A DNA stretch of 64,000 nucleotides from Branchiostoma lanceolatum (lineage: Eukaryota > Chordata > Leptocardii > Amphioxiformes > Branchiostomatidae), in the NCBI RefSeq assembly GCF_035083965.1, contig NC_089732.1, forward strand, positions 1,656,883 to 1,720,882, given 5' to 3'. The position numbers were made by a program, and so were the translations under genes. This document shows positions 55,001-64,000 of this stretch, one piece after another (position 1 is the first letter of the stretch; each line of letters opens with the position of its first letter). The notes under the pieces are model-generated. The model was not told where the DNA came from, searched no databases, and saw only the letters and a list, made by a program, of their open reading frames with translations.

Positions 55001-58000
55001 GGAAGCAAAACCAACGTCAACACAGATACATACAAGATACGTGTATTGGTTCAACTGCCTGTTTTCCAAATATGCCTAGGAATCAAAAAGTCATAACTAT
55101 CGAACATTCATTTTATTTGACCCCTCAACATTCTACAACCTTCTCAGCCAGATATAGCTGTATGTCATATAGCTGTATGCATGAGGCTTTCACCTTTGTA
55201 ACTCATAAGAACTTTAGTCCAAAAAGCATAAAAATCATTTCAAATTGTTCCCTTATGGGAGGCTACAAAAAGAAATTACAAATCTTTAAGTCAACTTTGT
55301 GAGTCCTGAAATGTAGCCATGTCAGAGACCCAATGTGCACAGTTTATAATCACAGCAGACTCTACTGCCTGTGGTTTCTGACCCACCGGCCTCTCCCCCT
55401 TCCTTCCCCCCAGGCCCTGTTTGCTACAGAGACCTTCTCCATGGGGCTGAACATGCCGGCCAGAACTGTCTTGTTCACCAGCGCGCGCAAGTTCGACGGC
55501 AAGGACTTCAGATGGGTGAGTATATGTGCAGTGTACTTTGATGCTCATTTGTTTTGAAAGGTTTCCTTTTGTTTGATTTCTTTTCTCTTTATTCTAATAC
55601 TCTCATCCGATTCATCATATCAGGCGGCTTGTCCGGACTAAGGCTGCTCTCTCCCTCCAGGCGTCACAGTCCGCCATTAGTTGGTCTAATACTCTAAATT
55701 CTAGGAAAACACAAAATTGTGATGAGCATAGTAAGAGAGCAAAGGAGACAGTTATGTACAAAAAGATGGGTTAGTTGCAACCACATGCAAAATCTGGCAT
55801 GCATAAATTAAACTTTTGCATCAACAGGGTATGACCGTTAACCTCTAACCTTTACCCCGTGACCAGGTGTCGTCGGGTGAGTACATCCAGATGAGCGGGC
55901 GGGCGGGGCGGCGAGGCCTGGACGAGCGAGGAATCGTCATCCTCATGATCGACGAGAAGATGGGGCCGAGCGTCGGCAAGAACCTCCTCAAGGTGACGTC
56001 TTAATCTTTAAACTTCATCCTTAGGCATTGTCTTGGCAAGACTTGACTTGAACTTAACTAGAACACAGATACTTATTCATCATCTTGGCAAGACTTGACT
56101 TTAAGTGAAGTCTTATCCTTTGCACTGATTCTTTGTCAGTTCTTGGCAGGTGTCTTCTTACAGTGAATCCCTGATGTCAACATGTTTAAATTCATATGTC
56201 AAGTCCTAATAAGAAAAGTGCAGGTATTTCATTAAGATAACTGTGCAGATTGAACAGCCTTCATGTTTTGAATGACTCCTACATGTAGCTCTCTTGGTCC
56301 TTAGATTTTTCATTTTGTCCAAGAACCTACATGTAGTACTTCAAATTTTGAAAGTCTAAGAGTGGTCTTCAAACATGACGTTGAAAACAATAGAAAATTA
56401 AAGACTGGTCTTCAAACATGTTGAAAACACTACAATATTTGAGAGTTGTCTTGGAACATGTTGCAATCAGTTAAACAATATTCATAATGTGAAACAACTT
56501 TTTCGCAGCACAATTTGCGACTGAACTGTCCTGTCCCCCTTACCCTGTAGGGAGCCCCTGACCCCCTCAACAGTGCGTTCCACCTGACCTACAACATGGT
56601 CCTGAACCTGCTGAGAGTCGAGGAGATCAACCCGGAGTTCATGCTGGAGAAATCCTTCTACCAGTACCAGAACTACAGCTCTATACCAGCCATGATCACT
56701 AGTAAGAACTCTACTTTTCTTTAATGCCTGTGCCTTTGTGCTTTTACTTATACTTCAGTGTTCATATGTAAGGTTGTCGAGGTAAGCAATGTATCCCTGT
56801 CCCTTATATTAGAAGAGGCAGTCTTTTTTTCACAATATGCAGCCTGACATATTACACATTTTGGAATAGGATTTCAATCAGCTTGTAGCCAATGTTTGCC
56901 CAGCTGATGGGATGTTTCATTTTTGTTCCTAGACTCTCGCAGTCTTACCCAAAAAAGATGATTTAGTAAATGCCATTTACTACATGGTATTTTGTGTTCA
57001 AACTTCAAGGTCCAAAAACCTTTCTTGCTTCCCCATTGAGTGTCTTTCTCTGTCCTCAGAACTACAGAAGCTACAGGAAGACTATAATGCCATGACCGTG
57101 CCCGAGGAAGATTCCATCACGGCGTACTACAAGCTCCGTCAGCAGCTGGACAAGCACGGGCAGGAGATCGAGGCATTTATCCAGAAGCCGAAGTACTGTC
57201 TGCCCTTCCTGCAGCCCGGACGCCTCGTCAAGGTGCGCAACGAGACGGACGACTTCGGCTGGGGCGTCGTCATCAACTTCCAGAAGAAGGCCAACCAGAA
57301 GGTCTGGATTCTTTATTGGATGTTCAGAGGACCAAAGAATACTCAATGTTTATATTGAATATTTGTTGTATCGTTATGTTTTGTTAGTATGGTGGCTTTG
57401 AAAAGGTGGTAACACTTCTTCCACCATAGCCCTCTTGTGTTATGGTGAAGCACAATAGATAGATAAATACGTTCTGTATCAGGTAGCCATATATTAAACA
57501 TAAATGCAATGTATGCTAGGATAGCTCTATTGGAGATCAACCTTTATTCATGTATGCTCCAAGTCTGTAATCAAGAGTATGATAGATGATGATGATGATG
57601 CTAGGACAGAAATAAAACTATTGTGAAGTCTGAGCCCTTTATTCTTAGGTTCCTTGTTTTTAGGTTTCTTCTCCCAGGGTGCAAATTCATTATTTCCCTG
57701 CTCTACCCCCAGGCGCCCAACAACAGCACGGCGGAGCCGCTGTACGTGGCAGAGGTTCTCCTGCTCTGCTCCAAGGAGTCCGTGCGGAACGCGTCCACGG
57801 AGTCCGCCAAGCCATGCCGGCCGGGGGAGAAGGGTGAGATGGTCGTGGTTCCCATCATGCTCCAGCTCATCCGCTCCATCAGCAGCGTGCGGCTCTACAT
57901 CCCCAAGGACCTGCGACCTCTGGACAACCGGGAGAGTGTGCTCAAGTCCATACAGGTTAGGGGTCAAGTTTGTACAGGTCAGGGGTCAAGGGTTGAAACC

Positions 58001-61000
58001 TCAGCAGTGACACCTGTGAAAGCGTGCTTAAGCCTGTATAGGTCAGAGGGCAAGTCCATACAGATCAGGGGTCAGGTCAATATAGGTCAAAAGTCAAGGC
58101 CACACAGGTCAAAAGTGAAGTGCATACAGGTTAAAAGTCAAGTGTTTAAAAGTCAAGAGTTAAAGGGTAAGAGTAATTTTGTGTGAATTTTCAAGTACAT
58201 TTCACGACATGCTCAATTTTTAGTTACTTGAGTTAGCGAATTAGAAAAAGATTGTCACTATTCAAGAAGATGTGTACTACCAGCATTTCCTTGAGATTTT
58301 TTTTTCAAATGATACGTAAGCTGTAAACTTTTTGAATTGTTCTTCTGTTTTGTATACAGGAAGTTCAGAGAAGATTTCCCCACGGTGTGCCGTTACTGGA
58401 CCCAATAGAAGACATGGGCATCAAGGACGACCAGCTCAAGACAACTGTCAGGGTGAGGAGGGCTTCTTAAAGATGAACTGTGTAGAATGTTTAGTCTATG
58501 CAAGGTTCTTGTCAAACTGCAGTACATGCAAAAGAATGGTCTGTCTTGTTTATAATCTCATGCAAGTCAAGCAAAAACAACCTCACCTTGCTCTGCTGTG
58601 AGAACTACAGTGAATGCTATAAAAAGTAAATCTTGTGGAATTACAGTGATTGTGCACACATGTACAAATGTAGGAGGCCAAGTTCTTTTTCCTCACCACC
58701 AGTATGTGCAGTGTTGATTGTTCATGAGCCTTTTTTGTCTATTTCCAGAAAATCGAGGCGTTTGAGCACCGTATGTACTCCCACCCGCTCCACTCTGACC
58801 AGAGACTTCCAGAGCTGTACTCACTTGTGGAGAAAAAGGCTCAGGTAAGGTTTGCTGGTACTGAGGTCACAGCCAGCCATTTTCTTATGTGAGTGATTTA
58901 GCCTTGGCTCCAATTCTGCGAAATTATAAACTCCAATGTTTTCATATTACGGTCGGCTGGTGAACCGAAAGCAGCCAAATGTGAAGTGAAGAAGGAGTGC
59001 ACCATAAATGTTTTCATGTGAGTTACAGGATGTTTTCAAAGGAAAAATATTCTGTATGGTCCTAAAGAATGGAAATTTTTCACTGTGTCCTTATGCTTGT
59101 ACAGTTGACTGGTGAGTTAAAAGCTGCTAAACGTGAAGAAGACACGCACAAAAATGTTCAATCTTTAGGACAGGTACATGTATCACCTGTTTCTCTAGTT
59201 GGCTGGCCATGCGTGACCTGAAGGCAGCCAAATGTGTTTTATAATTTGTGAAATTTCTGCTAGATTTTCCTGTCACAGTTGACAGGAGAGCTTAAGGCAG
59301 CCAAACGTTAAGTAAAGAAGGCCTGCACAAAAAGTGTGATTTTAAACTCCTCTGTTTCCCTGTTACAGTTGGCGGGAGAGCTGAAGGCAGCCAAACGTGA
59401 GGTGAAGAAGGCGCGGACGATTATCCAGATGGACGAGCTGAAGTGCCGTAAGCGGGTGCTGAGGAGGCTGGGATACGCCACGACCGCCGACGTCATCGAG
59501 ATGAAGGGCAGGGTCGCCTGCGAGATCAGCAGGTGGGAACAGGGTGGTTGTTTTGTAGTGTTTAACTAGCAAACTCTTCACTTAATATGTACAAAAATGT
59601 ACAAGCTGTGCCATTGAGCAATGGGGGCAAACCCCTACTCATCTTCAGAGATATAATGGGTTCTTGAACTTCTGTTGTGACTTGATGTTGTAAAATATTT
59701 TAAGAAGGTTGCATCAATTAGTTACATCTTGGTGCAACTCAAAAGTGAGGGCGAAATTGTATATGACTGAAAATATATTCCAAATTACTACCGTACTACC
59801 AGATCCTAAAAATGCCTTCCCAGATATCCTCCTGCCTGACTGCAAATTCACACTTTTTTTTCTGTCCAGTAACTTTTCCTCCTAACATCCAACAGCAGGT
59901 TGCAAGGTGACTGTTATTCTCCAAGCAGAGGTTTTGATCAGGGGCGATCTTAAATGCTAAAAATCACAGCCACTACAGAGATTGAGACCTCTGCTTGGGG
60001 AATATTTCCATCTTGGGATGGAGCAATATAAGTGATTTTTTTTCCTCTCCAGTGGTGATGAGCTGCTCCTGACTGAGATGATCTTCAACGGAGTCTTCAA
60101 CGACCTTGATGCTCACCAGTGTGTGGCTCTTCTCAGTGTCTTTGTCTTCCAAGAAAAGGTGAGAACATTCTCATATCATTGACTGAGATACTGTAGAGTT
60201 CCTTTAGGACACTCCAACCAATTTACTGGACAATTCTTCTGAGATAGAGTGTTATAATGCCTGCAGTTGTCTAAATTGTAGCTAGTCTTTGTCTCCTATT
60301 TTATTCCATTATGATCTTATTGGATTTCTTTTTCTATCATTGTGTTGTTCCGCTGCAGTATGTAAAGCATCATGTCAAGCTGCTTGCCTGGACTTCGTCC
60401 CCTCTGCTTCTCCAAGCATCTCTCTACCTTTAATCAACATAATCTTGTTTTTTCCCCACTCCAGGCATCTGAGATGCCCAGACTTACAGAAGAGCTGGCC
60501 GGTCCTCTCAGACAGATGCAGGTTTGTTTGTTAATGAATTCATTGAAGTTAGTGCACCGCCCAAATGTGAACAGCCTCATGATCGATCTGTAAAGCCACA
60601 TTCTTAAGCTTGGCTTTAAAATGCCTTTCTATGTATCGACCCCGCTCTAGTAGTCAGCAAGAAGAATCATTAGCCCCAATGCCATAGAAACTGATGCTTT
60701 AGTTGTTTTTTAGATTTTTTTTAACAGTAATTTCTGTCTAACGCAGAAATCATGATGCCACAAAGGCGCCTAAAAGGCTGTCTTTTAACCTAGGCCTCAT
60801 GTTGAAACTCAGCTTGCAATTGGTTCTAAGATTTCATTCCATGGATCCCCCCCCCCAGGAGTCAGCGCGGAGAATCGCCAAGGTGTCGTCGGAGGCGAAG
60901 ATGTCGATTGATGAGGAGGACTACGTGGAGTCGTTCCGCCCCCACATGATGGACGTGTGTCACGCCTGGAGCAAGGGCGCGACCTTCGGACAGATCTGCA

Positions 61001-62030
61001 AGATGACCGACATCTTTGAAGGTCAGAAACCATCTTTAATTTCATTTAGGCTGGCAGAATACAGCAGATAGAATAGTGTGTCATAATGATGGTACGCTCT
61101 CTTTTCTTGGGCAGCAACTTTTGTAAGATGGCTGATATCTTTGAAGGTCAGAATGTTTTTTCGAGGGATGGGGTGGGGAAGCAAATAAGTGTGTGTAGTT
61201 ATACATAATGTTGGTAGAATAAGTTGACCAATACACAATCTGATACATACTATGTATTGAGGTCTTTTTAGAGCAAGGGCAGCGACATTTGCAAGATGCC
61301 ATTTGACAGTTTATTTCACAGGAATCTGTGATCGCTGGCGCTTGGGGAGACTTGTGTGACTGCAGTACTATTACATCCTGCTAGATGGCATCATACATGT
61401 GTTTTACCATAATTTGTTTCTTTGTAATCATTCCTCAGGAAGTATAATCCGCTGCATGAGGAGACTCGAGGAGTTGATGCGAGAAATGTGCCACGCCGCG
61501 AAGGCCATCGGGAACACCGAGCTGGAGAACAAGTTTGCTGACGGTAAAGTTTCATGATTTTTTCTTGTCCGGTAGTTTTGTACTGTAATTTTGTGGCATT
61601 AGATCATTGAAATCTTTGTGAAAATGTTTACAATAAGGATTCCAGTCAATAACTACTATAAACTAACAAAGAAATAAATTCTGTAGTCTTAAAAGGAATG
61701 CTTAGAAAGTGAAACCGTACAGTAATATTGATCAAAGATGAATTTTATTTGCCATGTACAATCCAGCATAACAATTTGCTCCGAAATGTAATGATTCATA
61801 TGTTACGGGGAACCTAATTACTGCAATTTTTGTCCTGTATCTGTCAGAATTAATTTAACACAGGACACACTCACATCACTATTGTGTATAGCAACAATAA
61901 TTATTCATTGAAGACTGTATATAAGATTAAAGTGCAATTTTGCTGTGTTTTGAGCTTGTTTTGTTTTGTTTTTCCAGGCATCACCAAGATCAAGAGAGAC
62001 ATTGTGTTTGCAGCCAGCCTGTACTTGTGA
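47991..62030 (+). CDS. MTREX: Exosome RNA helicase MTR4 (Ski2-like)
   Basis: Twenty-five exons: 47991-48121, 48792-48909, 49308-49439, 50022-50134, 50907-51081, 51405-51495, 51840-51964, 52228-52326, 52927-53029, 53548-53679, 54204-54283, 54499-54609, 55414-55515, 55867-55992, 56551-56701, 57060-57301, 57713-57955, 58360-58452, 58749-58844, 59369-59532, 60053-60158, 60465-60521, 60859-61021, 61439-61543, 61978-62030. The total is 1036 residues (human 1042). Features in order: N-terminal DELFSVFE; Walker A AHTSAGKT (154-161); DEIH box (245-248); motif [12 protein letters not shown] (512-521); the arch/KOW insertion (about 550-830) with [14 protein letters not shown]; and the C-terminal DSHCT helical domain ending [14 protein letters not shown]. 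The protein unwinds RNA 3'-5' and feeds it to the nuclear exosome as part of TRAMP/NEXT-type complexes. No lesion was seen. Poly(A) signal AATAAA at 62376-62381. Confidence 0.97.
48464..48540 (+). mobile_element. tRNA-like SINE head
   Basis: A box TTAGCCTAGTGGTTGG and B box AGATCGAACCCC at tRNA spacing, MTREX intron 1. Confidence 0.6.
48610..48729. mobile_element. TACTGTAAA-type MITE
   Basis: Contains ATAAACCACCGCGAACATTT and ends TGCATTTACAGTT. The left end (GCTACAGTATGGGACAAAAA) has the inverted ATGTTCGC block. Confidence 0.6.
49535..49730 (+). repeat. Two decoy copies of MTREX exon 3 3' edge
   Basis: ATATGAACCTAAGGA...TGTCCACCACATCTGAGGTAG (about 49548-49597) and GAGGACTGTCACAGAGCTGTCC (49686) mirror the end of exon 3 ([17 protein letters not shown]) and the intron that follows (TGTCTTTGAGTAGT). 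Confidence 0.75.
50388..50470 (+). repeat. Interspersed repeat (copy 1 of 2)
   Basis: GTACTCCAGTCAGAAGCTCT...GAGATTACCTGGTTGTGT recurs at 53416-53495. Their translation shares EALKKVSDR, but no longer frame exists, so I cannot name the element. Confidence 0.6.
50530..50625 (+). repeat. Decoy copy of MTREX exon 5 5' edge
   Basis: TTCTACAG then TATGCCATTGCCATG..., encoding [15 protein letters not shown], copies the first 45 bases of exon 5 ([15 protein letters not shown]) about 370 bp upstream with a good acceptor. The frame stops soon after. Confidence 0.8.
51228..51366 (+). repeat. Two decoy copies of MTREX exon 6 5' edge
   Basis: CCACAGATCTTACAAAGCATGTTGTACTGAGG (51317 on) has a good acceptor and copies the exon 6 start (ILRSMLYRG) with TGA in place of CGA. 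A weaker copy starts near 51228. Confidence 0.75.
51977..52026 (+). repeat. (CAAT)n microsatellite
   Basis: Twelve or so CAAT units beginning 12 bp after the MTREX exon 7 donor. Confidence 0.95.
53416..53500 (+). repeat. Interspersed repeat (copy 2 of 2)
   Basis: Second copy of the 50388 repeat. It is flanked by ATATTTGGAGTTTCTTTTAA at 53380 and its complement at 53490, so it may sit inside a foldback. Confidence 0.6.
53717..53924. mobile_element. MITE with ATGCTAYGGTCACAT termini
   Basis: Ends ATGCTATGGTCACATTTC and GATATGTGACCGTAGCAT. Inner GGGGCCCGGCCGG pairs with CCGGCCGGGCCC. MTREX intron 10. Confidence 0.75.
54650..54870 (+). mobile_element. tRNA-derived SINE
   Basis: A box TGGCGTAACGG (54658), B box GGGTTTGAATCCCC (54700), body CTTTGGGAAAAAAGGTACTT and CTCCACCCAAGTGTAAAAAT. 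MTREX intron 12. Confidence 0.7.
57956..58160 (+). repeat. Minisatellite derived from MTREX exon 17 3' edge
   Basis: About eight units of CATACAGGTCAGGGGTCAAG. The copy at 58020-58045 (GCGTGCTTAAGCCTGTATAGG) still resembles the exon end SVLKSIQ plus its donor. Confidence 0.75.
58930..59335 (+). repeat. Four decoy copies of MTREX exon 20 5' edge
   Basis: Copies near 58950, 59103, 59199 and 59277 of the acceptor plus [15 protein letters not shown]. The last reads CACAGTTGACAGGAGAGC then TTAAGGCAGCCAAACGTTAA, with a stop. Each is followed by similar intron text (GCACAAAAANTGT, TTTCCCTGTTACAG). The real exon begins at 59369. Confidence 0.85.
59916..60003. mobile_element. CTCCAAGCAGA-type MITE, short form
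   Basis: Termini TATTCTCCAAGCAGAGG and CCTCTGCTTGGGGAATA; short interior. It ends 49 bp before MTREX exon 21. Confidence 0.7.
61100..61310 (+). repeat. Two decoy copies of MTREX exon 23 3' edge
   Basis: GGGCAGCAACTTTTGTAAGA with GGCTGATATCTTTGAAGGTCAGAA (61111-61156), and AGCAAGGGCAGCGACATTTG (61274-61298), copy the exon end [18 protein letters not shown] and its donor. Confidence 0.8.
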
Positions 62031-62375
62031 ACATCCCCATGATCATGTCTCTGTAGTTTTATTAATTTAGAGTCTGCATCAAAGTTAATTTGTACCGGTA
62101 GATTCTCGATTTTGCAAAAACAAAACTGATCTAGAAGATAGACATGAAAACAGAGTCTGAGGGACCCTGAGTCTTTAGCTAAGTGGTTTACAGTCACTGT
62201 GTCAGTTTTTTTTAAATTTCTGTCAGGCAGACATGTTGTTTTGCTTGAAAATATCCAAGAAGCAAGCAAGTAAACTGGCTTACAGTTTATAGCAGTACCT
62301 TGTTTTTATATTTGTTCACAGAAAACCTAATGAGTATTGAAACCACAGGATGTATATGGCACTGGCATGAGTTGT

Positions 62376-62381
62376 AATAAA
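62376..62381 (+). terminator. MTREX poly(A) signal
   Basis: AATAAA about 350 bp after the stop codon, with a second one near 62403. Confidence 0.7.
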
Positions 62382-63010
62382 AGCAAGTCATTAACAATAC
62401 ATAAATAAAAACATTTACGATCATATTTGATCAACAACACTCATGGCTCCTAGTCTTTATTGTGTTGAAACTGAATATATACATTATATACAGACTGACC
62501 AGATTTGGATTTAACCTCTCAGTTATGTAATTAGTGATTAACGTTCAGTCTTAATCATGATCACCCGAGTATGATGAAGATGAAGGAAGGTTCACCCGCA
62601 AGGTTGGCCGGTGGGCAGAGAATTTTGTCACTTCAACGAAAAGGAGGGGTGTATTGTATTTGACTTGTCTGCATGTTTGTGAGTGTGCTCAGGTATGTGT
62701 GTGCTCGTCTGTGTGTGTGTGTGTATACGTGTGTATGTGTATGTGAGAGAATGTCTGGCTCTAAGTTTAACAAAATTCAAAATAATGAACTGTGGGAACT
62801 CTGGGATTATGTTTAAGTTGTGATAGTTTTTCAGTGACAAAGTTTATAGTAGCTGTTGTTCTCCCCCCCCCCCCCCAGTTCATTCTCACTTCCTTTTAAA
62901 TGTGTCTGATTTAAATTGAATTGTATGTTTAACTTGGTTTGTTCTTCGTCTGCAATTACGATTCTTATATTGCAATATCATGCAAGACAAGGTTGTTTCT
63001 GTTTATCCAG

Positions 63011-63512
63011 GCATCTGAGATTCCCAGACTTACAGAAGAGCTGGCCCCCAGACAGACTCAGCGGCAGGTGGGTTTGTTGATTTGTTAGTCTTTCTATGCA
63101 CCTACCGGGGTATTGAAATGTACCACTCAATGTTGACAGACAATCAAGGAAACAAATCAGCACGGTCCATCTTTTATGCTGCATCCAATTCAGTTAATCT
63201 AGATTAGAGGAATTTTCTGTACATATAATGCTTGGTTTCAAAATAAATGCCATGATGATAGAAAAGTATAATGCTTTTGTAAATGACAATCTTTTTACCA
63301 GTTAAGTTTCTTTCTAATATAAGTCAGGATGCCAATAAGGCCCAGACCTTCAATATGCAGCCCATCTTTGATTCTCACATCGAAACATATTTCAGGAGTC
63401 TGCAAGAGAGAAAGAATATTGAAGGTATCTGCAGAGGCATAAATGTCATTGACAAAGAGGACTACATTCTGCTCCCACCAGATGGATCTGAAGATGACTG
63501 ACATCTTTGAAG
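63011..63512 (+). pseudogene. Broken duplicate of MTREX exons 22-23
   Basis: 63011-63067 is the same length (57 nt) as MTREX exon 22. It is preceded by CAG and followed by GTGGGT, and encodes [19 protein letters not shown]. 63396-63512 matches exon 23 from ESAR to DIFEG but is shortened (117 versus 163 nt) and has an in-frame stop after ESAREKEY. The introns are retained, so this is a segmental DNA duplication rather than a retrocopy. It lies about 1 kb beyond the MTREX stop codon. Confidence 0.85.
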
Positions 63513-64000
63513 GTCAGAATTGTTCTACAATGTGGACAGAATTCCACCTAGTTCATATTTTCATAACTTAATTGAATTTAATGATACAACAAGCTGTGAG
63601 CATCAACTTTCCTCATTATATCAACAAAAGGAAAGCCTCTTTCACTTATAATGCTTGATATATTATAACTGTCAAATAAAAGCTGTATGATTGTGATCCT
63701 TGTGTCTGAGCATTGTATTTAAAAATTATTTACTATGTATTCATTCATAGCTTGCATTATTCACTAGAATTGCAATTGAAGTATTCCTTTTATGCCTTTG
63801 TTATTATATGCCCACAATGTTAATCTAGTTGTAATGTTTCTTATATACATGTATAGCTTATGGTACGCATTCAAGGTAAATGAAGATGCTAATTTAGAAT
63901 TTCCTGATTAGCTATAAGTGAGATTCAAATTCATGTGCATTTACTGCTGATATGGTCAATGTCCCATTCAATTTTTCTTATCGTTGGATGACTTTGGTCC
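63513..64000. other. AT-rich flank
   Basis: No exon, RNA gene or repeat of note is seen between the MTREX exon fragment and the right edge. Confidence 0.5.

Overview
The window is animal nuclear DNA with many introns, and it very probably comes from a cephalochordate (Branchiostoma, amphioxus). The evidence is protein sequences close to, but clearly diverged from, vertebrate orthologues; one intron every 100-200 coding bases; abundant short foldback (MITE-like) elements and tRNA-derived SINEs; and no bacterial features. All gene models below were assembled by hand from GT-AG splice sites, reading phase and family conservation. Exon lengths add up to intact frames in every model.

Layout. (1) 260-19713, minus strand: a patatin-like protein whose 3' end runs off the left edge. 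Its eight visible exons include one at 260-395, separated from the previous exon by an intron of about 15.2 kb. (2) Inside that intron, on the plus strand, lie two tandem HSDL2 genes. HSDL2a (1006-8740) is full length, with SDR and SCP2 domains and a C-terminal SKL. HSDL2b (9974-14930) keeps the SDR domain and SKL but has no SCP2 domain. (3) 23551-29391, plus: UQCRH, the hinge subunit of respiratory complex III. (4) 34853-36662, plus: a 72-residue heterotrimeric G-protein gamma subunit ending in a CaaX box. (5) 40122-47409, minus: SLC30A7/ZnT7, a Golgi-type zinc transporter, complete in 11 exons. (6) 47991-62030, plus: MTREX/MTR4, the nuclear exosome RNA helicase, complete in 25 exons, sharing a 0.6 kb divergent promoter region with SLC30A7. 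A broken copy of two MTREX exons lies downstream (63011-63512).

The genes are not an operon and have unrelated roles: peroxisomal lipid metabolism, respiration, signalling, zinc transport and nuclear RNA surveillance. The organisation is still unusual. There are nested antisense genes, a paralogue that lost a domain but kept its targeting signal, a pair of alternative catalytic exons in HSDL2a, and an array of three extra phase-compatible exons in HSDL2b. In almost every gene, one exon edge (part of the exon, its splice site and adjacent intron) is tandemly repeated as a decaying decoy. A 5S-rRNA-derived element sits 19 bases into intron 1 of HSDL2a. The patatin-like protein lacks the nucleophilic serine.

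The non-coding DNA is rich in foldback elements. One group shares the terminal motif CTCCAAGCAGA but has unrelated interiors, and two elements carry TTAA ends. There are also SINE copies, microsatellites and one LINE remnant.
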